A stretch of 64,000 nucleotides of DNA from Ktedonobacter robiniae (GCF_016587375.1 NZ_BNJG01000003.1:868001-932000), one strand, 5' to 3'. Counted from the first letter of the stretch, positions 16,498 through 25,843 are shown. Made by a program: numbers and translations. The notes: generated by a model not told the origin, from the letters alone.

Positions 16498-18999
16498 CTA
16501 TCCAATCACGATATTTACCAGGCGGCCTGGCACGTATACGACGCGCTTGACGCTTCGCCCTTCAATAAAGTGCTGCACGCGCTCCGTTTCCTGGGCATGG
16601 CGCTGGACCTCCTCGGCGCTGGCGCTGGCAGGGATCTCGATGGTGTCGCGCAGGCGACCATTAACCTGTACGGCGATGGTCACACGCTGAGCCTGGATGG
16701 CCTCGGGATCGTACTCGGGCCAGGAGGCACGATGAACTGAGCCGCTTTTCCCCATCTGCTCCCACAGCTCTTCTGCCATATAGGGAGCGTAGGGGGCCAG
16801 CAATACCAGCAACGTCTCCAACTCAGCCTTTGATGCCGCACGCCTCTCAATGATACCATTGACATACTCCATGATGGCCGCGATGGCGGTGTTGTACTTG
16901 AGACTGGCCGTGTCCTCGCTGACTCGCTTGATTATTATGTGCATCGAGCGCAGAGCCTCTGGCGAAGAAGGCGCTTGTGGTGCGTACTGAGAATACTGCT
17001 CGACTAGGCGCCAGGCGCGCTCCAGGAAGCGTACCACGCCGCTGATTCCCCGGTCACTGAAGTCGCCACCTCCCTCATAGGGTCCCATGAACAGCAGATA
17101 AACACGGAAGACATCCGCGCCAAAGCGCTCGATATAATCGTCGGGGTTGATGATGTTTCCCCTGGATTTGGAGATCTTCGCGCCATCCCTGGTAATCATG
17201 CCATTGGCGCGGAAGCGCTTGAACGGTTCATTGTTCTCCAGCAGGCCCAGGTCGTGCAGGGCCTTGGTAATAAAGCGCGCATACATCAGGTGCAGCACAC
17301 TATGCTCCGCGCCCCCGATGTACATATCCACTGGCAGCCACTTTCGCGCCAGGGCCGGATCCCAGGCCTGCGTCGCATCGTCGCTTGAGATGTAGCGCAT
17401 AAAGTACCAGGAGGAGTCCAGGAAGTTATCATTGACGTCCGTCTCGCGCCGCGCTGGCTGACCACAAATCGGACAGGTCGTGTTGACAAACTCCTCGATG
17501 GCGGCCAACGGCGAGGCGCCAGTCCCCGTGGGACGCCAGTTCTCAACATCTGGCAGCACAACGGGCAGTTGATCCTCCGGCACCGGGACAGCTCCATGCT
17601 CGGGACAATAAATGATAGGGATGGGTGGCCCCCAGTAGCGCTGGCGACTGATCAGCCAGTCGCGCAGGCGATAGGAGACACTGCGCTCCCCCAGGCCGCG
17701 CTCTGTAAACCAGGCGATTACGGCCTCTCTTGCCTCGGCGCTTGCCATGCCTGTAAATTCGCCCGAGTCATACAGGATACCATCCTCTTCATTGGCCTCT
17801 TGCTCATCCTGGACAGCAGCGACATCAGCGGATCGTACGACGAAGCGTATAGGCAGGCCAACTGAGCGCGCGAAGAGCATGTCTGTCTGGTCATGTGCGG
17901 GCACGCCCATAATCGCGCCCGTGCCATGCCCCTCCAGGACATAGTCCGCGATCCAGATGGGCAGGCGCTCGCCAGTCAAGGGATGCCGAGCGTAGGCTCC
18001 AGTAAAGACGCCACTTGTGCCACGTTCGGCATCGACTGCTAACTTGCTCATGCGCTCCTGAAAGGTCTGCACCTCGGCGCGCCGCTCCTGAGCTGTGATC
18101 GCCTCGATAGCTGGATGCCGAGCGGAGAGCGCGACGAAGGTCACACCAAAGATGGTGTCAGGCCGCGTCGTATAAGCCTGGATAGCGACATCCTGTCCAG
18201 GTTGCGTCTCTCCTGATATCTCAGGCTCACTAACAACTTGCAGCGCAAAATTCAGGCCTTCGGAGCGGCCAATCCAGTTGCGTTGCAGGTTTTTGACGCG
18301 CTCGGACCAGTCCAGACCTTCCAGGTCGTCCAGCAGCCTCTGCGCATACTTCGTTGTCTTCAGAAACCACTGTTCCAGCCAGCGGCGCTCAACGATGGAG
18401 TCGCAACGCTCGCAACGCCCATTTATGACCTGCTCATCCGCCAGGACTGTCTTATCTTTGGGGCACCAGTTGACGCTGGCAGACTTGCGCTCGGCTAGCC
18501 CGGCTTTGAAGAGTTGCAGGAAGATCCACTGCGTCCAGCGATAATACTCAGGTGAGGTTGTATCCACCTCGTGTGACCAGTCAAAGCGATTGCCGATATG
18601 CTTTAATTGCCGCTCGCGAAAGTGCTCAATATTGCGCTTTGTCAGGATGCGCGGATGCACGCCCTGCTTGATCGCGAAGTTCTCGCTATGAATGCCAAAG
18701 GCGTCAAAGCCTATCGGCTCAAAGACATCATAGCCCTGCATAGCCTTGTAGCGCCCCTGGATATCCGTCCCAACATAGGAGTACATGTTGCCCACATGCA
18801 GACCCTCGGCCGACGGATACGGGAACATCATCAAATTGTAAAACGGTTTTTTGGCACGCTGTAAATCCACCTGGTACAGCCTCTGCTCCTCCCAGCGCGT
18901 ACGCCACTTCGCCTCGAAGCTGGCGAAATCATAGCTGGGAGGCCGCACCTGTTGCAGCGCTTCACCTGCACCTGGTTGCGGGACATGTGTCTGTGACAT
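16498..18999 (-). CDS. leuS: Leucyl-tRNA synthetase
   Basis: 833 residues from ATG 18999 (GGAGGAG upstream); the frame runs on into the T-box leader without meaning. Class I synthetase: HVGN version of the HIGH motif in EGLHVGNMYSY, the CP1 editing domain with TRPDTIFGVTFVALS, KISKS in AKISKSRGN, and the LeuS endings WPEYD and VQVNGRLRDTIEI. It attaches leucine to tRNA-Leu. Single gene, with its own T-box riboswitch and terminator. Confidence 0.98.
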   Translation of the reverse strand: MSQTHVPQPGAGEALQQVRPPSYDFASFEAKWRTRWEEQRLYQVDLQRAKKPFYNLMMFPYPSAEGLHVGNMYSYVGTDIQGRYKAMQGYDVFEPIGFDAFGIHSENFAIKQGVHPRILTKRNIEHFRERQLKHIGNRFDWSHEVDTTSPEYYRWTQWIFLQLFKAGLAERKSASVNWCPKDKTVLADEQVINGRCERCDSIVERRWLEQWFLKTTKYAQRLLDDLEGLDWSERVKNLQRNWIGRSEGLNFALQVVSEPEISGETQPGQDVAIQAYTTRPDTIFGVTFVALSARHPAIEAITAQERRAEVQTFQERMSKLAVDAERGTSGVFTGAYARHPLTGERLPIWIADYVLEGHGTGAIMGVPAHDQTDMLFARSVGLPIRFVVRSADVAAVQDEQEANEEDGILYDSGEFTGMASAEAREAVIAWFTERGLGERSVSYRLRDWLISRQRYWGPPIPIIYCPEHGAVPVPEDQLPVVLPDVENWRPTGTGASPLAAIEEFVNTTCPICGQPARRETDVNDNFLDSSWYFMRYISSDDATQAWDPALARKWLPVDMYIGGAEHSVLHLMYARFITKALHDLGLLENNEPFKRFRANGMITRDGAKISKSRGNIINPDDYIERFGADVFRVYLLFMGPYEGGGDFSDRGISGVVRFLERAWRLVEQYSQYAPQAPSSPEALRSMHIIIKRVSEDTASLKYNTAIAAIMEYVNGIIERRAASKAELETLLVLLAPYAPYMAEELWEQMGKSGSVHRASWPEYDPEAIQAQRVTIAVQVNGRLRDTIEIPASASAEEVQRHAQETERVQHFIEGRSVKRVVYVPGRLVNIVIG

Positions 19000-19061
19000 A
19001 AACTCCTCCTGCTGACGGGTCATAGAGCTAATAAACAGCGAGACTCGACGCGGAGGGCAAG

Positions 19062-19350
19062 AAAAAAGCACCCTCCGCCCACGCAGGGCGAAAAGTGCGC
19101 TCAGGGCCACTTTCGCGGTACCACCATGCTTCGCCGTCGCCTCGCGACGACGGCCTTTAAGGGTACAGTATACCCAGCCTGCTAACGGGGGCTACCGGCA
19201 GCAACTACTCACCCCTCTGTCCAGGAGAAGCTTTCACTACTACGACTCACGAGGGAGCTTCAGATGACACGTTGATGCTGGCTCGCAGCGACCGCCAGCT
19301 CTCTGTAATCGCGATGCCTCTTACTTTCCTCGTTCTTCGTCTTGTTCCTT
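19062..19350 (-). promoter_or_regulatory. T-box riboswitch controlling leuS
   Basis: In the minus-strand leader of leuS. The conserved T-box AAGCATGGTGGTACCGCG is at 19131-19114. Upstream is a Stem I with the AGAGAGCTGGCGG...GCTGCGAGCCAGC distal elements. Downstream a 13-bp stem (19098-19086 with 19080-19068, three G-U pairs) is followed by TTTTTT (19067-19062), a standard transcription terminator. Uncharged tRNA-Leu pairing with the specifier codon and the T-box would favour the antiterminator. A CTC in the 3' part of Stem I is a candidate Leu specifier, but I could not fold it with certainty. A -10 box TATAAT is at 19365-19360. Confidence 0.9.
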
Positions 19351-19401
19351 ATATCATCTATTATACAGAGCGTACCCGACAATTTGCGCTTTGTCAAGTC
19401 T

Positions 19402-19462
19402 AAAAAAGGAAAAGTGGATGGTGGTATGGCGGAGTCATACCACCATCCACTTTTCCTTTTTT
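19402..19462. terminator. Terminator with perfect 27-bp arms
   Basis: 19402-19428 pairs with 19436-19462 around a 7-base loop; the arms begin and end with A6 and T6. It terminates the F420 oxidoreductase gene (minus strand) and sits upstream of the leuS promoter. Confidence 0.85.
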
Positions 19463-19469
19463 AATACAC

Positions 19470-20414
19470 TTAATGCATGCAGGTTCCAACGAAGAGATGT
19501 AGAGGCTCGATCTTTGTGGCATCGGAGAAGCGGATAATGAGCTCCTGAATGCCTGCCGCCTCGTACTCGGCGATGCGCTCGCGGATCATATCGGGCGTGC
19601 CGATGAGCGCACGCTTGCGGGCCTCGTCGATATTAGCGCGCATATTGGCGGGAAGCTTCGCTACGGCCTCTTCGTCGGTGCGCGCGATGGCACAGTCGTC
19701 AACAATTGCCGTACGCTTGATGCTGTCATAATCGCGGCCCAGGGCGTTACAGTGTCCTTTGAGCACCTCAAGTTTATGCTTGATATTCTCGATTGTGCCA
19801 CCCACGTTACAGGCATCGGCATACTGCGCGACTAGTTTGAGGGTCACTTTCTCGCCACCACCACCGACGAGGATGGGAATGTGTGGCTTCTGCACACCTT
19901 TGGGCTGGTTGATTGCACCACGAACCTGGTAATATTTGCCCTCGAAATGGGCTTCCTCCTGGCTCCACATAGCATGGATGATCTGAAGCGCCTCGCGTAG
20001 CATGCGCAGGCGATCAGGGCCCGAAGGATAGGGATAGTCATAGGCATTATACTCGTGCTCGTACCAGCCCGCCCCGATACCTAGCACCAGACGACCGTGA
20101 CTTATCACATCAACCGTGCTCGCCATCTTGGCCAGCAAGGCGGGGTTGCGATAGCTATTACAGGTCACGATCTGTCCAAGGCGCACGCGCTTCGTATCGC
20201 GCGCCAGGGCCGCCATGCTGGTCCAGCATTCAAAGGTAACCTCTTGTGTCGGTGTGGGAACGGTATGAAAATGGTCATACAGCCAGACCGAGTCAAAATT
20301 CAGCTTCTCGGCCTCCTGCGCCACGCGTGTCATCGCCTCATATGCCTCAACAGGATCAGCGATATCCACAAGGTCCATCTTCCAACCCTGGGGAACAATT
20401 ACGCCAAACTCCAT
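19470..20414 (-). CDS. LLM-class F420-dependent oxidoreductase, Rv1855c-like
   Basis: 314 residues with the luciferase-like TIM barrel. The start FGVIVPQGWKMDLVDI, SVWLYDHFHTVPTPTQE, LGQIVTCNSYRNPALLAKMASTVDVIS, LGIGAGWYEHEY and PILVGGGGEKVTLKLVAQYAD follow the mycobacterial Rv1855c family closely. Uses coenzyme F420; the substrate is unknown. The AAGGAGAG site lies rather far (about 18 bases) from the ATG. Monocistronic. Confidence 0.9.
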   Translation of the reverse strand: MEFGVIVPQGWKMDLVDIADPVEAYEAMTRVAQEAEKLNFDSVWLYDHFHTVPTPTQEVTFECWTSMAALARDTKRVRLGQIVTCNSYRNPALLAKMASTVDVISHGRLVLGIGAGWYEHEYNAYDYPYPSGPDRLRMLREALQIIHAMWSQEEAHFEGKYYQVRGAINQPKGVQKPHIPILVGGGGEKVTLKLVAQYADACNVGGTIENIKHKLEVLKGHCNALGRDYDSIKRTAIVDDCAIARTDEEAVAKLPANMRANIDEARKRALIGTPDMIRERIAEYEAAGIQELIIRFSDATKIEPLHLFVGTCMH

Positions 20415-20528
20415 AATAGTTTTTCAACTCTCCTTTTGTTGCTCCATAAGCCAGCTCTGGCTCATGCTTGTCCCCCTATTATACTATCTTCAATCTTCAA
20501 GACTTCAAGATTTCAAGCCAACAAACTA

Positions 20529-21200
20529 TCAAGCCTGCATTCTAGCATGTAGGCGCGCCAGGCGGCGCTGATGACGCTGTTGGCGTTTGCGACGCCTCCA
20601 CATATACCAGGCACCGAAGAGCACCAGGACCAGGGCGATAATTACCAGCCCCATGCGTTGGAAGATGGCCTCAAGCGTATCGATCTCGACCGCGATAAAA
20701 TAACCTATCAGGCTGTAAATAGTGTTCCAGAGCAGGGCGGCGATGACTTCGAAGAAGAGGAAGCGTGTATAGCGCATGCGCGTCAGACCAGCGCTGATCG
20801 CAACAAATGAGCGCAAATGGCCCGCGATATGTGAGAGGATAATGGCCTTACCCCCATGCTTGTGGAGCATGAGGCGCGCGAGGCGCATACGGGCACCAAA
20901 ACGCATTCGTATGCCAAGGCGCGTGGCACTGAAGCGCTGCAATGGTCCCCCAAGCGCGAAGCGCCCCAGGAGATAGTCGATATGATAACCGGCAACCGTT
21001 CCCAGGGTCGCGAAGAGAATCACCAGGCCGAGATTGAGTGTACCCAGGCGGGCATAAAACGCGCCCAGCAGGGCCAGCGAGTTGCCCGGCATGACCAGGC
21101 CTAGCAGGGCTGTGTTCTCAGAGAGCGTGCTGAGAAAGACGATCAAGTAACCGTACTGATCGTAAAACAACTTGAGCCATTCAATGAAGGTCTGGAGCAT
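20529..21200 (-). CDS. DedA-family membrane protein
   Basis: 223 residues, four to five membrane helices. Family marks: the N-terminal ENTALLGLVMPGNSLALLGAFYARLG, the glycine-rich GTVAGYHIDYLLGRFALGG and the SHIAGHLRSFVAISAGLTRMRYTRF segment containing the conserved Arg and Gly. DedA proteins (SNARE-associated/VTT domain) flip undecaprenyl-phosphate or phospholipids. The tail is very basic (RRRKRQQRHQRRLARLH). No partner gene. Confidence 0.9.
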   Translation of the reverse strand: MLQTFIEWLKLFYDQYGYLIVFLSTLSENTALLGLVMPGNSLALLGAFYARLGTLNLGLVILFATLGTVAGYHIDYLLGRFALGGPLQRFSATRLGIRMRFGARMRLARLMLHKHGGKAIILSHIAGHLRSFVAISAGLTRMRYTRFLFFEVIAALLWNTIYSLIGYFIAVEIDTLEAIFQRMGLVIIALVLVLFGAWYMWRRRKRQQRHQRRLARLHARMQA

Positions 21201-21267
21201 ACGTTCTCTTTACTCAATCTTTCATTCTAAAGTGTTCTCAGCGTCGTAGACGCTTTGGGGAGTAAGA

Positions 21268-21308
21268 GATGTGGCGGGGAAAGACCGCAGGCCTTTCCCC
21301 GCCACATC
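21268..21308. terminator. Hairpin, 16-bp perfect arms
   Basis: GATGTGGCGGGGAAAG pairs with CTTTCCCCGCCACATC, 9-base loop, directly after the low-complexity membrane protein gene (minus strand). Confidence 0.7.
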
Positions 21309-21342
21309 AAAACTACATCTAGTAAGTTAGCAAAGCTGTAAC

Positions 21343-22158
21343 TTAGAAGTCACCGCCACCTGAGTCTCCTCCTCCAAAGTTGCCAAAATCTCCTCCGCCA
21401 AAGTCTCCTCCGCCAAAGTCTCCTCCTCCTCCAAAGCCGCCAGGGTCACCTCCCATGGGTCCCATATCATGGCCTTGGTCCTGGCCAAACATATGTCCCA
21501 GACCATAGCCCATCAGGGCGCCCAATCCACCTACCACCCAGGGGTTCATGCCACTGCGCTGCTGGGGAGGATAGGGGCCATAGAATGGCTGCTGATACTG
21601 TGGCGGAAGTTGTTGCCCATAGCCACCAGGCTGCTGGTACTGCATTGGCGGCTGCTGCGCGCCATAGTCGGGCCGCTGAGGGGGATAGGGAGCCTGATTG
21701 GACGGCTGGCGTGGCTCCTGGCCACGTGGCGGTGGAACATCTCTACCTCGCTCTGGCGGATTTGCTGCATCACTTGAGCCAGGACGATAGTAGCTGGAAT
21801 CGTAGTTTGTGCGTGGCTCTGGCTGCGAACGAGCCTTGTAGATATCCCCTTCCTCATCGGCGCGAGGCGTCGTTCCCGGCTCTGGTCGCGCTGTATAGCC
21901 TGCGGCATAGCCCTGGTCGTAGGTATCGGCCTCCTTGGGTGGAGGTGCGGCCTGCTCCTGGCCAGGTTGGTAGTATCCGGTGTCACTGTAGGGATCGCTG
22001 TACGGAGCTGCCTGCGGCGGCATCTGCTGTTGTTGCATCTGTGACATATCCGGATAGCCATCAGGCGCACGCTGAGACCAACGCTGCTGGGAAAGCGCAC
22101 GCGCGAAGAACACAACCATTATGATCACAAAAAACAGGAGCAACAAAGCGGTAAACAT
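21343..22158 (-). CDS. Single-TM protein with Pro/Gln/Tyr-rich linker and GGGDF tail
   Basis: 271 residues from ATG 22158 (GAGGAGCTCGTT upstream). One N-terminal helix (FTALLLLFFVIIMVVFFA), then about 150 residues rich in Pro, Gln, Tyr and Ser with no fold signal, a glycine-rich hydrophobic hairpin (PWVVGGLGALMGYGLGHMFG), and a C-terminal run of GGGDF repeats. The layout recalls membrane-anchored glycine-tail proteins but I do not recognise a family. Probably disordered and membrane-attached. The tail is encoded by a short DNA repeat (CTCCTCCGCCAAAGT on the plus strand), so copy number may vary between strains. Confidence 0.75.
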   Translation of the reverse strand: MFTALLLLFFVIIMVVFFARALSQQRWSQRAPDGYPDMSQMQQQQMPPQAAPYSDPYSDTGYYQPGQEQAAPPPKEADTYDQGYAAGYTARPEPGTTPRADEEGDIYKARSQPEPRTNYDSSYYRPGSSDAANPPERGRDVPPPRGQEPRQPSNQAPYPPQRPDYGAQQPPMQYQQPGGYGQQLPPQYQQPFYGPYPPQQRSGMNPWVVGGLGALMGYGLGHMFGQDQGHDMGPMGGDPGGFGGGGDFGGGDFGGGDFGNFGGGDSGGGDF

Positions 22159-22311
22159 AACGAGCTCCTCTAGGAGAGAGCAACCAGTCTTGATCTTCTG
22201 TCCTGGCTGCTCAAAGAATTTCTGATATCTCACTACCAGGCAAACTGCAAAAGTCTCTCTACAGTCCATCTTACAAAGTTATTGCAGATAAGCAAGCACA
22301 GCTTTTATAGG

Positions 22312-22380
22312 AGTAGAACGTATAGAAGATGCTGGGGCAAGACCCGCGGTCTTGCCTCAGCATCTTCTATACGTTCTACT
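22312..22380. terminator. Long hairpin, 32-bp arms
   Basis: 22312-22343 pairs with 22349-22380 with one G-T mismatch. The right arm contains the stop codon of the small gene ending at 22376. Confidence 0.7.
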
Positions 22381-22603
22381 CTTTTGGCTTCTGCTGCCTT
22401 TTCAACCGCTGAATGGCCTCGCGCATCTCCTTTTCGGCCTGCTCGCGGCTGATAAGCTCCTCATCCTCTAACTCCTCGGAGGTCATCTGTTGCGCAGCGC
22501 GCTTGGAGGCGTTGCGAATCTCTTGCTGCTCTTGCTTGCGGGTCGCCTCATCAACAGGCTCTTCTGGCTTATATGGCTTAATTTGCTCTTTATCTTGAGA
22601 CAT
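22376..22603 (-). CDS. Small charged coiled-coil protein
   Basis: 75 residues from ATG 22603 (AAGGAAAG just upstream; two earlier in-frame ATGs have weaker sites). Almost entirely Lys, Glu, Gln, Arg: EEPVDEATRKQEQQEIRNAS and ISREQAEKEMREAIQRLKRQ, predicted helical. No family recognised. Its stop is inside a 32-bp-arm hairpin. Confidence 0.6.
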   Translation of the reverse strand: MSQDKEQIKPYKPEEPVDEATRKQEQQEIRNASKRAAQQMTSEELEDEELISREQAEKEMREAIQRLKRQQKPKE

Positions 22604-22745
22604 ATCTTTCCTTTTCATTTTTGACTTGATGTTTTGGACTTCACACAACGACCAGCGGCTTCACTGGCTCTACCAGTGTAATTAATACAGGTGACACGAA
22701 GCGTCTATTTTAATGGTTACTCAACCTGAAATAGCACGCAAAAAA

Positions 22746-22780
22746 AGAGGCAGGGAGGCGCATATGGCGTCCCTGCCTCT
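22746..22780 (-). terminator. Terminator of the CPA2 antiporter gene
   Basis: AGAGGCAGGGA (22746-22756) and TCCCTGCCTCT (22770-22780); read on the minus strand the stem is followed by a run of seven T. Confidence 0.8.
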
Positions 22781-22870
22781 CGCGACATAAAAGACGTAGG
22801 GAGGCCAGGCCAGGAGCGGGCACACCCCAGTAGCCGGGTGAAGAAAAAGCTAGGGCTTCTCCTCTCCTTC

Positions 22871-24211
22871 CTACTCAACTTGCTCCTGTATCGCCGTTCC
22901 GGCCACTGGCAACACCTCTTCACGGTCATCGGCCTCGGGCAGATCGGGGAGGAGATCCCATTGTTTGTTCAAGACCAATCTGAACCAGTAGCCAGCCATC
23001 AGCGAAGTAATGATGGCTACCATGACCAGTGTGGCGAAAAAGCTCTCGCTGATAATACCCAGGCCATACGCGACCGTCGCCAGCACGATACCGGGCCCTC
23101 CCCTCGTATTCATTGCCGCCCCTACATTCAGGCTTGATAACCAGTTTTCGCCGACGAGCCGAGCTGCCAGGATGGTTCCCAGCATTTTGAAGAAGGTGGC
23201 AAAAAGCAAAAACAAGAGGAAAAAGCCCACATCAAAGTGATGCACTAAATCAAGCTTGAAGCCAACAAGCGCGAAGTACAGAGGCACAAAGACCCCCAAT
23301 GCCACATCTTTGATAGAGGCCTTGATCTTTTCAAATCGGCCATTTGAGACCATTTCCAGCACAATACCCGCCAGTAATGCTCCAAAGACGACGTTGATAT
23401 TCAATAAGTTAGCGAGTGCAGCTAGAGAGAGGCACAGCAACAGGGCATATCCCGCCGACGACGTGTGCGCAAGGCCGGGGAGGTGAAGACGTTGAAGCAA
23501 GCGAAGAAGAGGAGGTAGCAGAAGCAGGGCGATCAGGAAAAAGGCCGCTATGAACAGCAGCGTGACTGGAATGGCGAGTGGAGAGAACGGTTGGGTGCTC
23601 ACCAGCGCAGTCGCAATGGCAATGGCCACCCACAGGACGACATCCTCAATGGTGGCAACCGCGATAATGATTTTAGCAAAGCGTGTCTGAGCAATATGCA
23701 GGTCCAGGAATATTTTAGAGATCACCGGAATAGAGGTTACAGCTACCGCACATCCGATAATGATTCTTAAGGCAAGGAAATTTCTGTCGGTTCCGATAAG
23801 GGCGGTGACCGGATAGAACTCAGGTGCTATCCATCCAGCGGCAAACGACACAACCGTTCCCCCAAGTAGAAGAGCCAGGATCAGTTTCCTATCATCCTTG
23901 CGAAAGGATTTCTGTAGTTCGAAGCCAGAAATGAACATGAGCATAACCAGGCCAAGCCAGGAGAAACTGGAGAAGACCTGGTCTTCAGCTGCAAAGGAAC
24001 CAAAGATGCTTGTCGAGAGATGAGGAGCCAGCCATCCGAGAAGTGTGGGCCCCAAGAGGAGTCCCCCAGCAATCTCCCCAATGACTTTCGGCATATGGAG
24101 TCGTTGAAAGACATACCCGAAGAGATGAGCAAAAAGAAGGAGCAAACTAATAGCAAGAAAAAACGTGGTGAGATCTGAGTTACTGAGCGCAGCGAGAGTT
24201 GAAAGCACCAT
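22871..24211 (-). CDS. Cation:proton antiporter, CPA2 family
   Basis: 446 residues, about 12-13 membrane helices. Signature MPKVIGEIAGGLLLGPTLLG, then MLMFISGFELQKSFRKDD, AVAVTSIPVISKIFLDL (the ion-site region), IIIAVATIEDVVLWV and NTRGGPGIVLATVAYG. It lacks the C-terminal RCK/TrkA-N domain of Kef proteins, so it is a bare exchanger of Na+ or K+ for protons. Which cation is not readable. Monocistronic. Confidence 0.9.
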   Translation of the reverse strand: MVLSTLAALSNSDLTTFFLAISLLLLFAHLFGYVFQRLHMPKVIGEIAGGLLLGPTLLGWLAPHLSTSIFGSFAAEDQVFSSFSWLGLVMLMFISGFELQKSFRKDDRKLILALLLGGTVVSFAAGWIAPEFYPVTALIGTDRNFLALRIIIGCAVAVTSIPVISKIFLDLHIAQTRFAKIIIAVATIEDVVLWVAIAIATALVSTQPFSPLAIPVTLLFIAAFFLIALLLLPPLLRLLQRLHLPGLAHTSSAGYALLLCLSLAALANLLNINVVFGALLAGIVLEMVSNGRFEKIKASIKDVALGVFVPLYFALVGFKLDLVHHFDVGFFLLFLLFATFFKMLGTILAARLVGENWLSSLNVGAAMNTRGGPGIVLATVAYGLGIISESFFATLVMVAIITSLMAGYWFRLVLNKQWDLLPDLPEADDREEVLPVAGTAIQEQVE

Positions 24212-24413
24212 GGTTCTGCATCCTTTTCTGAGACGCTAGCACAACCGGAAAACTAAATGATACAGCTAATCAACTTCACATCTTCTAATGCAACAATAAT
24301 ATTTTCTATATGAATACGTCAAGGAATCTTAACGCTCTTTTTAAAATATAGTTATTAATATGTAGCTATTAATACATCGAATATACAAAAACAGTTATAG
24401 TAGTACGGCATTG

Positions 24414-25259
24414 CTAAGAAGCCTTCTTGATGATAATAGGCTTGTACAGAACCTTGTTCTGGGTAATATAGTTGAGCAGGCCGATAAAGGCAAAGAAATT
24501 GGGAATCTCAGGGACGGTTACCAACGGCCAAAGCTGCGTCTCATCCTCCTGATCGATGGCAACATAGCCATCACAGACACACACAGCACTGATCTGTGAC
24601 CAGGGTACCAGTTTCTTCCCTTTGCTCATCCCTTCCTGGCTGAGGATCAAAGGGCCAAATTGTAGTCTCTCGCCCCACTGATAGGCCTCCAGCAAATGAG
24701 GAAGCTTATGACGTGCCACCTCGCGCGAGATGATGCGCCCCAACTTCTCCACTTCCTGCAATTTCCCATCAAATACATAGCGCTTACCATTGCTAAGCCA
24801 GAGTTTATATCTGCGAGCTGGATCTTTTGCGTTATCTATCCCAAGTAGCGAGAGCCGAACCCGTTCAATCTCGCTCCACGACACCACAGTTTTACTCTTA
24901 TTCCTACAATATAGAAGCCCCTCCGTACCAACCAGGACGCGTAGATAGCGGTGACGCATGATGTTTCGCACAGTTACCAATATCATTGCCCAGATGCCAA
25001 TACAAAGGGCACATGCAAAGACCATCCACAAGATTGCCACTGCATCTGTAATTGGCAATGTAATCCAGATATATATGCCAAAAATGATTAATCCTGTGCA
25101 AAATAGAGCCAAGAGAAGACTAAAAAAGGCCGCCAACAAAAGAGATCGCTTTGGACGCGGGCGTTTGATGAATTCCGCTTGCAACTCTCCGAGAGGATAC
25201 TGAAGCGCAAGCTGCTGGCCTTCCAGAGACAGAGTTTGCTCTGTTGGAGAATCAAACAT
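24414..25259 (-). CDS. DUF6585-like membrane protein
   Basis: 281 residues from ATG 25259 (AGAGG upstream). Two close membrane helices (LLLAAFFSLLLALFCTGLIIFGIYIW; ILWMVFACALCIGIWAMILV) followed by a cytoplasmic domain with two PH-like halves: VLVGTEGLLYCRNKSKTVVSWSEIERV and LQFGPLILSQEGMSKGKKLVPWSQISAV, plus REVARHKLPHLLEAYQWGE between. This pattern matches the DUF6585 proteins abundant in Ktedonobacteria and Streptomyces; function unknown. It is 22 bases behind the small membrane protein gene and forms an operon with it. Confidence 0.7.
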   Translation of the reverse strand: MFDSPTEQTLSLEGQQLALQYPLGELQAEFIKRPRPKRSLLLAAFFSLLLALFCTGLIIFGIYIWITLPITDAVAILWMVFACALCIGIWAMILVTVRNIMRHRYLRVLVGTEGLLYCRNKSKTVVSWSEIERVRLSLLGIDNAKDPARRYKLWLSNGKRYVFDGKLQEVEKLGRIISREVARHKLPHLLEAYQWGERLQFGPLILSQEGMSKGKKLVPWSQISAVCVCDGYVAIDQEDETQLWPLVTVPEIPNFFAFIGLLNYITQNKVLYKPIIIKKAS

Positions 25260-25281
25260 GCAAAGCCTCTTTTCTCCAGAC

Positions 25282-25599
25282 TTATAAAAAACGAAATACA
25301 ATCGTAACAATAGAAACCATCATTATTGAGCGGATAGAAGAAAGGCGTGTTGGGAAAAGCTGGCGATGCAAAAGGAACGTAAAGTGGACAAGGCCAATAA
25401 GTACAATTATTGGCTTCAACAAAGACCAATGAGTAAATAGATAGACGAAGGGTAATAATAAAAGCGCAACGAAAGGAAGGTACTCATACTTCCGTACAGG
25501 CCTGTCCAGCGGCTCACCTCTATACGTCATGGCCCAGTCGGGCGGCTCATTCTCAAGCAGAGAGTCAATCGAGGGGAGATGATCTGGTGCGTCTTGCAT
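25282..25599 (-). CDS. Small three-TM membrane protein
   Basis: 105 residues with GAGGAGTTTCT before the ATG. About 40 soluble N-terminal residues (PPDWAMTYRGEPLDRPVRKYE) and three hydrophobic helices. No family recognised. Same strand and tightly linked to the DUF6585 gene, so probably expressed with it. Confidence 0.7.
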   Translation of the reverse strand: MQDAPDHLPSIDSLLENEPPDWAMTYRGEPLDRPVRKYEYLPFVALLLLPFVYLFTHWSLLKPIIVLIGLVHFTFLLHRQLFPTRLSSIRSIMMVSIVTIVFRFL

Positions 25600-25806
25600 A
25601 GAAACTCCTCATCCAAAAATACATACAAAAGAGGCAATCAATCACAGCCATTATAGAGGCAGACGCAGAGCCACACAAGCACTCAAATTCGGACAGAAAA
25701 CGCGCAGAACCGACATCATAGCCATTCACTCTCCCTCCAACAACTAACCACAGCCACGCCAGAGCAGCCACACACTATGGATCAACACGCACAGCTCGAT
25801 GAGCGT

Positions 25807-25843
25807 GACGCTGCTAAAGCACGCGTCTACATATAATGGGTAC
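25807..25843 (+). repeat. Copy of dispersed repeat R1
   Basis: Core GCTGCTAAAGCACGCGTC followed by TACATATAATGGGTAC. Its first 21 bases are identical to the reverse complement of 1682-1702. Lies in the otherwise gene-free 25600-26025 gap. Confidence 0.65.

Noticed and set aside
19000..19110. 37-codon N-terminal extension of LeuS
   Set aside because: It lies over the T-box terminator and leader; ATG 18999 has GGAGGAG and matches the family start.
21585..22124. 179-codon plus-strand ORF opposite the low-complexity protein
   Set aside because: The minus-strand frame has a ribosome binding site, TM helix and repeat structure; the plus frame is its mirror.
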